This document shows positions 19,092 to 28,065 of a stretch of 33,930 nucleotides of DNA, piece by piece. Each line of letters opens with the position of its first letter. The stretch's first letter is position 1. Origin of the DNA: Thermodesulfobacteriota bacterium. Lineage in GTDB: Bacteria > Desulfobacterota > Dissulfuribacteria > Dissulfuribacterales > QOAL01. Both the position numbers and the translations under genes were made by a program. The stretch is taken from assembly GCA_013154175.1 (NCBI GenBank), contig JAADCZ010000049.1:1-33930 (forward strand), in the 5' to 3' direction. The notes below the pieces were generated by a model that had not been told where the DNA came from, did no database searches, and saw only the letters and a program-made list of their open reading frames with translations.

Positions 19092-20222
19092 TCAGCTCAT
19101 GAGTTTTACAAAACGATCAAACAGGTACTCGGAATCGTGGGGGCCAGGTGCATTTTCAGGGTGATACTGAACCGAAAATGCAGGAATTTCCCTGTGCCTT
19201 ATTCCCTCCACCGTATTGTCGTTCAGGTTTATGTGGGTGACTTCTACACCCGGTGGCAGGGTTGACTGGTCAACTGCAAAACCATGATTCTGAGCGGTAA
19301 TCTCTATGCGTCCTGTGGAAAGGTCCTTGACTGGCTGGTTTCCACCCCTGTGACCAAACTTCAGCTTGTAGGTCTTGGCGCCAAGGGCCAGGGAGAGTAT
19401 CTGGTGGCCCAGGCAAATGCCAAAGATGGGCTTCTTGCCAAGGAGATTCTTCACGGTCTCTATCACATGGTGGACGGCAGCCGGGTCACCAGGGCCGTTT
19501 GATATGAAGATTCCATCTGGCTTGCATGCAAGGAGTTGCTGGGCATCGACTGTTGCTGGAAAGACGACGCATTGACAGTTCCTCTGGCTGAAGAGCCGTA
19601 GCTGATTGAACTTGAGCCCGCAATCAATGATGGCAATGCGAAATTTGGCCTTCTTGCCAGACTCGAGCCTGTCCAGCCAGTCTGGGGATACGTCTTCGAG
19701 CTCGAGTATCTTTCCTTCTTCCCAGACATAGGGCGTCTTGCAGGTGACAAGGGTTGCAAGGTCGGCATCAACGAGGCCGGGGCTCGCCTTGGCCTTTTCC
19801 ACAAGGGATCTCTCATCCAGATCCTCTGTGGAGATGACCGCCCTCATGGCCCCTGCCAGTCTGATGTGACGTGTGATGGCCCTGGTATCCACCTGCTCGA
19901 TGCCAAGGATGTTGTGCTTTTTCAGATAGCTGCCAAGATCCCCTGTGGCGCGCCAGTTGCTGTAATCAGCTTCATATTCTCTAACCAGAAAGGCGCTCAG
20001 GTGAATGCCTAATGATTCTTCGTCTTCAGGAGTGACTCCATAGTTGCCTATGAGGGGATAGGTCATGGTAACTATCTGGCCCTTGTAGGAAGGATCAGTG
20101 AGGATCTCCTGGTAACCGGTCATGCTGGTGTTGAAGACCAGTTCTCCAGAGACTTCTCCAGGGCCAGTAAAGGAGCGGCCTTCAAAAATGCGTCCATCTT
20201 CCAGGGCGATAAGTGCCTTCAT
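19092..20222 (-). CDS. carA: Carbamoyl-phosphate synthase small subunit
   Basis: [56 protein letters not shown]; glutaminase motif [17 protein letters not shown]. Confidence 0.98.
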   Translation of the reverse strand: MKALIALEDGRIFEGRSFTGPGEVSGELVFNTSMTGYQEILTDPSYKGQIVTMTYPLIGNYGVTPEDEESLGIHLSAFLVREYEADYSNWRATGDLGSYLKKHNILGIEQVDTRAITRHIRLAGAMRAVISTEDLDERSLVEKAKASPGLVDADLATLVTCKTPYVWEEGKILELEDVSPDWLDRLESGKKAKFRIAIIDCGLKFNQLRLFSQRNCQCVVFPATVDAQQLLACKPDGIFISNGPGDPAAVHHVIETVKNLLGKKPIFGICLGHQILSLALGAKTYKLKFGHRGGNQPVKDLSTGRIEITAQNHGFAVDQSTLPPGVEVTHINLNDNTVEGIRHREIPAFSVQYHPENAPGPHDSEYLFDRFVKLMS

Positions 20223-20371
20223 TTAAAGTCCTTTTTTGAATAATTTCAAATTGGTTGACAACTGTATAATACCCCTTCCGGGGCAGGCGCACTATAAACG
20301 CACCAATTTACCCCGTCAATAGAAGTGGAAAGAAGCGAGCTGGAAGCTCTGGCAAGTACGAAAAGGGATGA

Positions 20372-20719
20372 CTAGCCTGGAGGCCAGGTCATCTGCCTGC
20401 CGCCTATTACGTGAAGGTGTATGTGATATACCTCCTGGCCGCCGTGGCGATTGCAGTTGATCACTGTCCGATACCCGGTGTCTGCAAAGTTTTCCTTTTC
20501 CGCAATCTTTTTGGCCACGAGAAAGAGTTTGCCCATTAGCTCGGCGTGATGTTCCTCAAGATCGTTCAGGGTTGGAATGTGTTCCTTGGGTATCACCAGA
20601 ACATGAACGGGCCCCTGGGGATTGATGTCACGGAAGGCCAGGATCTCGTCATCCTCGTAGACAGTATCTGGTTTAATCTCTCCTCGAGCCATCTTACAAA
20701 AAAGGCAATCGTCAGACAT
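20372..20719 (-). CDS. HIT (histidine triad) family protein
   Basis: From ATG at 20719: MSDDCLFCKMARGEIKPDTVYEDDEILAFRDINPQGPVHVLVIPKEHI...; triad GGQEVYHIHLHVIGG. The track ORF start (20830) lies within the upstream ABC gene. Confidence 0.94.
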   Translation of the reverse strand: MSDDCLFCKMARGEIKPDTVYEDDEILAFRDINPQGPVHVLVIPKEHIPTLNDLEEHHAELMGKLFLVAKKIAEKENFADTGYRTVINCNRHGGQEVYHIHLHVIGGRQMTWPPG

Positions 20720-21554
20720 GGTTGTATCCTCCTTTAGGGTGACGATCCCCGCTGCTTCTACCAGGTGGAGAAAAGAGCACTGCGGGACGGTTGCATTCAG
20801 GGTGCGGAATGACAACGGTTCTTGTTCCAAACACCCTCGTTAGGTAGCTATCGTCCAGGATTTCCATCACGTCTCCCTGGCCGATGACCTTTCCTCGCTT
20901 CAGGAATATTAATCTGTCAAGGTAGAGTGAGGCAAGATTGATATCATGAATTACCACCACCACGGTCCTGCCACTTGTTTCCACCTCGTCTCTAAGAAGT
21001 TCGAAGACCTCCATCTTCCTTCTGATGTCGAGGCTGGAGGTTACTTCATCGAGAAGGAATATAGGGCTGTCTTGGCAGAGACATCTTGCAAGGAGCACCA
21101 GTTTCTTTTCGCCGCCAGACAGATTTGCAAAGGAGCGGTGGGCAAGGTGGGAGATATTGCACCTTTCGAGGGCCTCGCGGGCAAGTTCCTCTCCGTCCCT
21201 TTCATGGGTTGCTCCCTTTGAATGGGCGTAGCGCCCCATCATAACGATGTCCAGGGCCTCAAAGTGAAAGTGGGTTTCGAGGTTTTGGGGAAGGTGTGCC
21301 AGCCTCTTGGCCCTTTGGCCAACAGACAGGGACGACAGCGCCTGGCCAAATATGGCTATCTGCCCGCTGGTTGCCCTTGCAAAACCGCTAAGGGCCTTTA
21401 GAAGGGTTGTTTTTCCAGCGCCATTCGGCCCAAGTATTCCGGTTATCTGGCCCTTGGGTATCTTTATGGAGACATCGTCCAAGAGCAGCCGCCCATTTGT
21501 CCTGAGGGCCAGCCGGTAGGTTTCTATGGCGTTTTCTTCAGTCAATTTGGCCAA
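20712..21554 (-). CDS. ABC transporter ATP-binding protein, FecE/BtuD-like; no permease adjacent
   Basis: Walker A GILGPNGAGKTTLLKAL; signature NLSGGEKKLVLLARCL; Walker B PIFLLDEVTSSLD; VVVVIHDINLASLYLDRLIFLKRGKVI. Overlaps the HIT gene by 8 nt (ATGTCTGA). Confidence 0.92.
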   Translation of the reverse strand: MAKLTEENAIETYRLALRTNGRLLLDDVSIKIPKGQITGILGPNGAGKTTLLKALSGFARATSGQIAIFGQALSSLSVGQRAKRLAHLPQNLETHFHFEALDIVMMGRYAHSKGATHERDGEELAREALERCNISHLAHRSFANLSGGEKKLVLLARCLCQDSPIFLLDEVTSSLDIRRKMEVFELLRDEVETSGRTVVVVIHDINLASLYLDRLIFLKRGKVIGQGDVMEILDDSYLTRVFGTRTVVIPHPECNRPAVLFSPPGRSSGDRHPKGGYNHV

Positions 21555-21573
21555 ATGTGATTGCAGGCGTACC

Positions 21574-22896
21574 CTAGCCCTTGGCTTTTTTCCTTATCTC
21601 CACCGACTGTCTGTGGGCTGTAAGGCCTTCTATTTGGGCAAGCCTCATGACATCGTCTGCATCCTGCTCAAAGCCCTCTTCTGTATAGTAGATGAGGCTG
21701 GATTTCTTCATAAAGGTCTCAACTCCCAGGGCAGAGGAAAACCGTGCTGTTCCCATTGTGGGCAGGACGTGATTGGGGCCAGCTATATAATCCCCAATGG
21801 GTTCCGGGCTGAACCTTCCAAGGAATATGGCGCCGGCATGTCTTATGCTGGGAACCAGACTCCAAGGGTCCTCCACCATGAGTTCCAGGTGTTCAGGGCC
21901 TATGCTGTTTGCAATCTTGCATGCCTCGCCAGTGGTGGAGGCTATGATGATGAGGCCATTGTCCTCGAGGGACTTCCTTGCAGTTTCCGCCCTTTCAAGC
22001 CTGGCCAACTGGTGTTCTAGCTCATTGGCCGTCTCTATGGCAAGACGCTCCGAAGTGGTCACCAGGATTGAAGTGGCAAGGGGGTCGTGTTCCGCCTGGG
22101 ACAACATGTCCGCTGCCACGAAGGCAGGAGGCGCGCTGGCATCTGCAATTATCAGGATTTCGCTTGGTCCGGCTATCATGTCTATGGCAACCGTGCCAGA
22201 GACAAGCTTCTTTGCTGCCGTGACATAGATATTTCCAGGGCCAGCCACCACATCCACCGGCTTTATTGTCTCGGTACCATAGGCCAGTGCAGCGATTGCC
22301 CAGGCACTTCCCACCCTGTAAACCTCATGAATACCGGTAAGGCGCGCTGCAACCAGCAGTGCAGGGCTGACAAATCCGTCTGGTCCAGGTGGCGTGCAAA
22401 GGACTATTCTGTTCACCCCGGCAATGCGTGCTGGAATACCATTCATCAGCACCGATGAGACAAGGGGAGTCTTACCCCCCTGGCCTCCAGGCACATAGAG
22501 GCCGGCTGCATCCACTGGATGCACCATTTGGCCCAGAATTACCCCGTTTTCCCTTGTCATAAACCAGGATTCAGGCAGCTGCCTGCGATGGAACTCGTCT
22601 ATCTGGTCACGGGCCTTCTGTATGGAAGATATGAGCAGGGCATCCACCTTATCGAAGGCCCTGTCGATTTCTTCCTCACTGACCCGTATCATGGATGGAG
22701 TGAACTCCGGGCAGTCAAACTGGCGGGTGAAGTCCGTGAGGGCCTCATCCCCTTGGGACTTCACCGTCTCGATTATGTCCTTTACACGGATCTCTATTTC
22801 CTCTGGAATGGAAACCGTTCTGCGCGAAAGGGCAGACAGCGCCCTCTTTCCTTCGTGGCTGTCTGCCCTTATGACTTTCACTATCTTTCCAGTCAT
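21574..22896 (-). CDS. hisD: Histidinol dehydrogenase
   Basis: VHPVDAAGLYVPGGQGGKTPLVSSVLMNGIPARIAGV; VAGPGNIYVTAAKKLV; IDMIAGPSEILIIAD; YIAGPNHVLPTMGTARFSSALGV. Confidence 0.98.
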   Translation of the reverse strand: MTGKIVKVIRADSHEGKRALSALSRRTVSIPEEIEIRVKDIIETVKSQGDEALTDFTRQFDCPEFTPSMIRVSEEEIDRAFDKVDALLISSIQKARDQIDEFHRRQLPESWFMTRENGVILGQMVHPVDAAGLYVPGGQGGKTPLVSSVLMNGIPARIAGVNRIVLCTPPGPDGFVSPALLVAARLTGIHEVYRVGSAWAIAALAYGTETIKPVDVVAGPGNIYVTAAKKLVSGTVAIDMIAGPSEILIIADASAPPAFVAADMLSQAEHDPLATSILVTTSERLAIETANELEHQLARLERAETARKSLEDNGLIIIASTTGEACKIANSIGPEHLELMVEDPWSLVPSIRHAGAIFLGRFSPEPIGDYIAGPNHVLPTMGTARFSSALGVETFMKKSSLIYYTEEGFEQDADDVMRLAQIEGLTAHRQSVEIRKKAKG

Positions 22897-22909
22897 TGGT
22901 TGCTCTTTT

Positions 22910-24373
22910 CTATTTTATCCTGAAGGCCACGTACCTGCTTATGTCTCCGTCGCGGATTTTCATGAGCACCCGCTTGGTCTTTTCAGACTTGGACAGTGCC
23001 TTCAAAAATTCCTTAACTGTATGAACCTTCACCCGGTTGACTTCCTCAATGAGCTGACCAGGCTGAATGCCGGCATTGGCAGCAAGGCTGCCAGGCTCGA
23101 CCTCGGCCACCAGCACGCCCTGACCTTCACGGTATCCAAACTGCTGGGCGAGATCAGGAGTAAGGTCCTGAACTACAAGGCCAAGCTGTTTCAGTACTCC
23201 GTGGTGGCTGGCAGCAACGGTGACTGCACCGGGTTTCTCTTCGATGGTGACAGTGACTGTCTTGTGTTTGCCTTCCCTTAGGATATCAAAGGTGACCTTC
23301 GTTCCAGGAGGAGTAAGGGCAATTTTGTTCCTGAGCTCGCCAATGTCGTAAACCTTCTGGCCATTCATCTTGAGGATGATGTCTCCAGACTTGAGTCCAG
23401 CCTTTTTGGCTGGGGAGTTGTCTGCCACCTCTGCAATGAGCACACCCTCTTTCTTGTCGAGTCCAAAGGACTTGGCCAGATCCTCGTCGAGCTCCTGGAT
23501 TACGACTCCAAGCCAGCCCCTTATGACCTTGCCGTTTTTGATGAGCTGGTCTTTGACAGCCTTTGCCATGTTTATGGGAATGGCAAAACCAATTCCCATG
23601 TATCCGCCACTTCTTGAGAAGATGGCAGAGTTTATACCAATGGCCTCGCCGTGGATGTTGATGAGAGGGCCACCGGAGTTTCCTGGGTTGATGGCTGCAT
23701 CGGTCTGGATGTAATCTTCATAGTCGGTGATTCCAAGCCTGCTGCGGCCCTTGGCGCTGACTACTCCAACCGTAACCGTCTGGGTGAGTCCGAAGGGGTT
23801 GCCGATTGCAATCACCCATTCGCCCACCTGGATGTTGTCGGAGTTTCCAAGGGGAAGCACAGGAAGATTTTTCGCATCGATCTTGATGACTGCTACGTCA
23901 GACTGAGGGTCCTTGCCAATGACCTTGGCCTTGAACTTTCGCCCGTCTGCAAGTTTTACGCTTATGGTGTCGGCATCACCCACGACATGGTTGTTCGTCA
24001 GGATGTAACCGTCGGAACTGATGATAAAGCCTGAGCCCTGTCCACGCTGCTTGAACTTTCTTGGCCTTTGTCTGAGCTGTGGGCCAAAAAAGCGCTGGAA
24101 GAAGGGGTCGTTGAACATCCCAAAGGGGTCTGGTCCAAAGGGAGAGACCCTTTGTTCAACGGTCTTTTCCACCTGCACGTACACTACCGCCGGCATCGCC
24201 TCCTTGACAATCTCGGCAATGGCCTTCGATGTCTTGGCCAACAGCTCGATGTTTTCGTCATCTATGGCGGTTCGCGCAACAGCCTGTTCCAGGCCTACTG
24301 ATACCAGCAAGAAAAGGCTGAGTACCACGGATAGAAAGGTCCTACTGAGATTTGGAGCATCATTTGGAATCAT
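22910..24373 (-). CDS. DegP/DegQ (HtrA) family periplasmic serine protease with two PDZ domains
   Basis: GSGFIISSDGYILTNNHVV; DVAVIKIDAKNLP; INPGNSGGPLINIHGEAIGIN; two PDZ-like repeats; N-terminal signal sequence. Confidence 0.96.
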   Translation of the reverse strand: MIPNDAPNLSRTFLSVVLSLFLLVSVGLEQAVARTAIDDENIELLAKTSKAIAEIVKEAMPAVVYVQVEKTVEQRVSPFGPDPFGMFNDPFFQRFFGPQLRQRPRKFKQRGQGSGFIISSDGYILTNNHVVGDADTISVKLADGRKFKAKVIGKDPQSDVAVIKIDAKNLPVLPLGNSDNIQVGEWVIAIGNPFGLTQTVTVGVVSAKGRSRLGITDYEDYIQTDAAINPGNSGGPLINIHGEAIGINSAIFSRSGGYMGIGFAIPINMAKAVKDQLIKNGKVIRGWLGVVIQELDEDLAKSFGLDKKEGVLIAEVADNSPAKKAGLKSGDIILKMNGQKVYDIGELRNKIALTPPGTKVTFDILREGKHKTVTVTIEEKPGAVTVAASHHGVLKQLGLVVQDLTPDLAQQFGYREGQGVLVAEVEPGSLAANAGIQPGQLIEEVNRVKVHTVKEFLKALSKSEKTKRVLMKIRDGDISRYVAFRIK

Positions 24374-26387
24374 TTAGTTCCTCCTTTTCTGAGTTGTTCT
24401 CTTGGTCAGAAGCTGCAAGTTTTCTAAATTCGTCAGCACTCATCACTTCCTTGACGAGAAGCCTCTCTGAGACCCGCTCGAGGGCCTTCATGTGAGTGCT
24501 GACAATCTTTTTTGCCCTATCGTACTGCTCCCTTAAAACCCTTCTAACCTCCTCGTCCACTTCAGCCTGCAATTCAGGACTCATATTGGCCTGCTCACCC
24601 ATGCCCGGAACCCTTAGGAACGGGCTGGTCTCCCGGACGAGGGCCACAGGGCCAATTTTATCGCTCATGCCAAATCGACATACCATACTTCTTGCCATCT
24701 CTGTTGCAACCTCGAGATCGTTCTGGGCACCAGAGCTTATTTCATTGAATACCACATCCTCTGCGGCCCTGCCCCCAAGGGAAACGCATATCTTGTCCAG
24801 AAGCTCGTTCTTCGTCATGAGATAGCGTTCCTCTTCAGGAAGCTGCATGGTGTAGCCCAGGGCGGCCTTGCCCCTTGGAATAATGGAAATTTTGGCAACT
24901 GGTGCAGCATTTGGGCAATGATAGGCCACGAGTGCATGGCCTGCCTCGTGGTAGGCGACACGCTTGCGCTCCTTGTCTCCAAGGCGCCTGCTCTTTCGTT
25001 CAGGCCCGGCAAAGACCTTTTCGACTGCTGCCTCGAAGTGGCGCTGATAAATCTTTTTGGCACCTTCACGGGCAGCAAGAAGGGCTGCCTCGTTTACGAT
25101 ATTTGCCAGGTCAGCCCCTGAAAAGCCTGGTGTTCTAAGGGCAATGGCTCGAAGATCCACATCGTCCGCCAGGGGTTTGCCCCTGCAGTGAACCTTTAGT
25201 ATTGCCTCCCTGCCCTTGGCATCCGGGGCATCGAGGACAACCTGCCTGTCAAAACGGCCAGGCCTCAAAAGTGCCGGGTCGAGTATTTCCGGCCTGTTCG
25301 TTGCCGCAAGGAGTATGACGCCAATGTTTGGCTCAAAGCCGTCCATCTCCACGAGCAGCTGGTTTAGGGTCTGCTCCCTTTCCTCATTGCCGCCTCCTGG
25401 CATGCCCCCGCCCCTGAACTTTCCTATGGCATCGATTTCGTCAATAAAGATGATGCAAGGAGCATTTTTCTTTGCCTGGGTAAAGAGGTCCCTAACCCTT
25501 GCGGCACCCACACCTACAAACATCTCCACGAATTCCGAGCCGGAAATACTGAAAAAGGGTACCTTGGCCTCGCCTGCCAGGGCTCTGGCCAGCAGGGTTT
25601 TGCCCGTGCCTGGCGGGCCAACGAGGAGTACTCCCTTGGGGATTTTTGCACCAAGGGCCTCAAACTTTTCAGGCTTTCTTAGGAACTCAACGACCTCCTT
25701 CAGTTCCTCCTTGGCCTCTTCGCATCCGGCAACGTCGCTGAAACGCACCCCTGTGTCCTTTTCTACAGAGACCTTGGCCCTCGACTTGCCAATGGAGAGT
25801 AGCCCGCTTCCAGGGGTTCCCATTCCCCTCATCAGGAGAAACCAGAGCCCAATCCAGAAAGCTATTGGAACAATGGTGCCCCAGAATATCTGGCCCACCA
25901 TGCTGTCCTTGGTGCCGGCGAATTCAACTCCGTGGGCCTCGAGTTCATCGACCAGTTTGTCATCCTTGACTCGAACCGTGCGAAAAAGGACTATCTGGTC
26001 CTTTTTGATGCCCTTTTGCTCGAGTTTTTGGAGTAGATCATTGAGGCTGGGCTTGATGCCAAAATCAAAGAAGCCCGCTGAGGGAGATTTTTCCTTGGAT
26101 GCCTGCTCCTTTTCAACCTGGGCCAGGATCTTCTTGAGTTCTGTCAGATCCTTTTCTGGGCCAGTGAACATCAAGCCCCTTATTTCATCTTCGCCAAGCC
26201 GAACCTCCAAGATCCTGTCGGCCTTGAGCATCCTCTTGAATTCCGAATAGGGGATCTGTTTGGTCTGGATGGTTACAAGGAGCTGGGGCAACCCGAGGAT
26301 GATGGCAATACCGATGAGCCAGTAGATGGCGGTAAATAGGAGTTTGCGGCCTTTGTTGTCCTGGGGCTTTTTGTCCTTGTTGTTCAT
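24360..26387 (-). CDS. ftsH: ATP-dependent zinc metalloprotease FtsH
   Basis: Two N-terminal TM segments; [38 protein letters not shown]; zinc site [13 protein letters not shown]. Confidence 0.98.
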   Translation of the reverse strand: MNNKDKKPQDNKGRKLLFTAIYWLIGIAIILGLPQLLVTIQTKQIPYSEFKRMLKADRILEVRLGEDEIRGLMFTGPEKDLTELKKILAQVEKEQASKEKSPSAGFFDFGIKPSLNDLLQKLEQKGIKKDQIVLFRTVRVKDDKLVDELEAHGVEFAGTKDSMVGQIFWGTIVPIAFWIGLWFLLMRGMGTPGSGLLSIGKSRAKVSVEKDTGVRFSDVAGCEEAKEELKEVVEFLRKPEKFEALGAKIPKGVLLVGPPGTGKTLLARALAGEAKVPFFSISGSEFVEMFVGVGAARVRDLFTQAKKNAPCIIFIDEIDAIGKFRGGGMPGGGNEEREQTLNQLLVEMDGFEPNIGVILLAATNRPEILDPALLRPGRFDRQVVLDAPDAKGREAILKVHCRGKPLADDVDLRAIALRTPGFSGADLANIVNEAALLAAREGAKKIYQRHFEAAVEKVFAGPERKSRRLGDKERKRVAYHEAGHALVAYHCPNAAPVAKISIIPRGKAALGYTMQLPEEERYLMTKNELLDKICVSLGGRAAEDVVFNEISSGAQNDLEVATEMARSMVCRFGMSDKIGPVALVRETSPFLRVPGMGEQANMSPELQAEVDEEVRRVLREQYDRAKKIVSTHMKALERVSERLLVKEVMSADEFRKLAASDQENNSEKEELNDSK

Positions 26388-26499
26388 AAAATGGCCATGA
26401 TGTGGGTTCGTGCTTCTGTTTTTTTACGAAAGAATAATTTTTTCCTAAGTAATATCTTGAACCTAAGCAGGTTATGTTTCAAGTCAAGTCAGCGGGTAT

Positions 26500-27120
26500 T
26501 TAATTTAAGTTTTTGTCCTCGAGGCGTTGCAATATCAATTTCAGTGCTTGGTCCGTTAGCTCTTCAATGGGCAGGGTCGCATCCAGGGGGATACATCCAT
26601 TTTTGACAGTACCGTATATTTTAGCAACTGACTTTAGGTAGTCTAGCTGTTCAAAGTTGTTCTCTTTTTCTTTCCGCCCGTGTCTGATCCGATTTATTGC
26701 CTCTTCTGGGGAAAGCTCGAGGAATAGACAGAGATCCGGCTCGAGGGACTTGGCCCTGGATTCGGCGAGTATCGCCTGGGGGTCTAGCCCCCTGGCCCCC
26801 TGGTAGGCAGCTGTGGAGAAGTAATATCTGTCACAGATGATTATTCTGCCATCTTTGAGGGCTGGAATGATGACATTTTCCAGATGGTCTTGTCTGTCCT
26901 TCATGAAGAGTCCAAGTTCTTCATTGGCAGAGAGTCGTTCCGCTCCAGTGAAACTCTGCCTCAGGATTGCTCCCCATTTGCCATTCGTGGGCTCAAAGGT
27001 GAGGAGGCAGTCCTTGCCCATCTTTTTGAGGGCGAGATAGAGATTGTTGGCCAGGGTGCTCTTGCCAGACCCGTCTATGCCTTCGATAACTAGAAAGAAT
27101 CCTGGATATTGATTTTTCAT
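26500..27120 (-). CDS. tmk: Thymidylate kinase (dTMP kinase)
   Basis: From ATG at 27120: MKNQYPGFFLVIEGIDGSGKSTLANNL (P-loop); DRYYFSTAAYQGARG. ATGA overlap with the upstream Smr gene. Confidence 0.9.
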   Translation of the reverse strand: MKNQYPGFFLVIEGIDGSGKSTLANNLYLALKKMGKDCLLTFEPTNGKWGAILRQSFTGAERLSANEELGLFMKDRQDHLENVIIPALKDGRIIICDRYYFSTAAYQGARGLDPQAILAESRAKSLEPDLCLFLELSPEEAINRIRHGRKEKENNFEQLDYLKSVAKIYGTVKNGCIPLDATLPIEELTDQALKLILQRLEDKNLN

Positions 27121-27854
27121 CTCTTTTTCTTCTTTTTTACCGGCCTCTTTCTTATGAGGACGTAGGTCACCCCTGGCCCGCCGTCCCACGCTGGAGCGCT
27201 GCTGTAGGCCAGGATGTAGTGTCTGAAACGTCCTCTGTTGAGGAAATCCTTTACCAGCCCCTTCAATACCGGTTTGCCAGGTGATGATTTGCCTCGTCCG
27301 TGAATGAAGGCCACGGCCCGTCGATTCGTCATTATGGCATCGGCAATGAAGCCATCCATCACCTGAAGGGCCTCTTCTGCCCTGAAGCCGTGAAGGTCAC
27401 AGTAGGCCTGGATGGCAAAATGCCCGCGCCTGAGTTTTCGAACAAGCCCTTTGTCCATGTTGAAACTGGGGCCGTCCATGTACTCGGGAATCTTTTCTAT
27501 GGGCAAGGGCCTGTGGCCCTGAATCACGGCCTTCAGCTCTTCGATGCCGCGTCTCAGGTCGTCGGCTTCCCTTTTGGCCTGAACGTCCTTGGTCTCTACC
27601 TCTGGAATTTCGTAATCAGTCTCTGTTCTGTCTGAAAGGGGCTGCACCCCCTTCATGGCCTCTAGAAACAGCTGTTCATCGCTGGGCTCGCTCTTGGTCT
27701 CCTGCGACTTCTTCGATGGTTCGGATTTCTTCTTGCCCTTTGATTTTTTTTTGGCCTTTCGTACAAGGGAGGCCAGCTCTTCAAAGGGGCGATTTTTCAG
27801 GCCTTCACTATCCTCGGCAGAGATGTAATCTGACCAATGGGAACGGTATTTCAT
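27117..27854 (-). CDS. Smr-domain protein (MutS2 C-terminal-like), lysine-rich linker and C-terminus
   Basis: CDLHGFRAEEALQVMDGFIADAIMTNRRAVAFIHGRGKSSPGKPVLKGLVKDFL...YSSAPAWDGGPGVTYVLIRK (DLHG / HGRG Smr motifs). Confidence 0.92.
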   Translation of the reverse strand: MKYRSHWSDYISAEDSEGLKNRPFEELASLVRKAKKKSKGKKKSEPSKKSQETKSEPSDEQLFLEAMKGVQPLSDRTETDYEIPEVETKDVQAKREADDLRRGIEELKAVIQGHRPLPIEKIPEYMDGPSFNMDKGLVRKLRRGHFAIQAYCDLHGFRAEEALQVMDGFIADAIMTNRRAVAFIHGRGKSSPGKPVLKGLVKDFLNRGRFRHYILAYSSAPAWDGGPGVTYVLIRKRPVKKKKKR

Positions 27855-27974
27855 GATGACAAAGACCTTTTAAACGCTCTATGGTGAATTCCAAAGGTAA
27901 TTGGTGCAGGGCCATATATCAAGAAGAACCAGATAGGGAAATCTTTAACAAAAAATTGGCAGGGGTAAAATGGG

Positions 27975-28004
27975 TTGACACACACCCGTCTTTAGTAGCA
28001 GTAT
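27975..28004 (+). promoter_or_regulatory. Possible σ70-type promoter for the helicase gene
   Basis: TTGACA (27975-27980), 18-nt spacer, CAGTAT (27999-28004); upstream of uvrD/pcrA ATG at 28066. Confidence 0.3.
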
Positions 28005-28065
28005 CACAATTCTTTCCGACGGCCATGTGATTGGGCCATCAATTTGATAAAAAGAGTTCAGGGGC

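Noticed and set aside
25216-26250. 344-aa plus-strand ORF opposite ftsH
   Set aside because: Low-complexity Ser/Pro/Leu composition typical of antisense to an AAA+ gene; no independent support.
26400-26500. σ32-type heat-shock promoter for ftsH
   Set aside because: A CTTGAAA-like -35 is present on the minus strand, but no CCCCAT-like -10 at suitable spacing.
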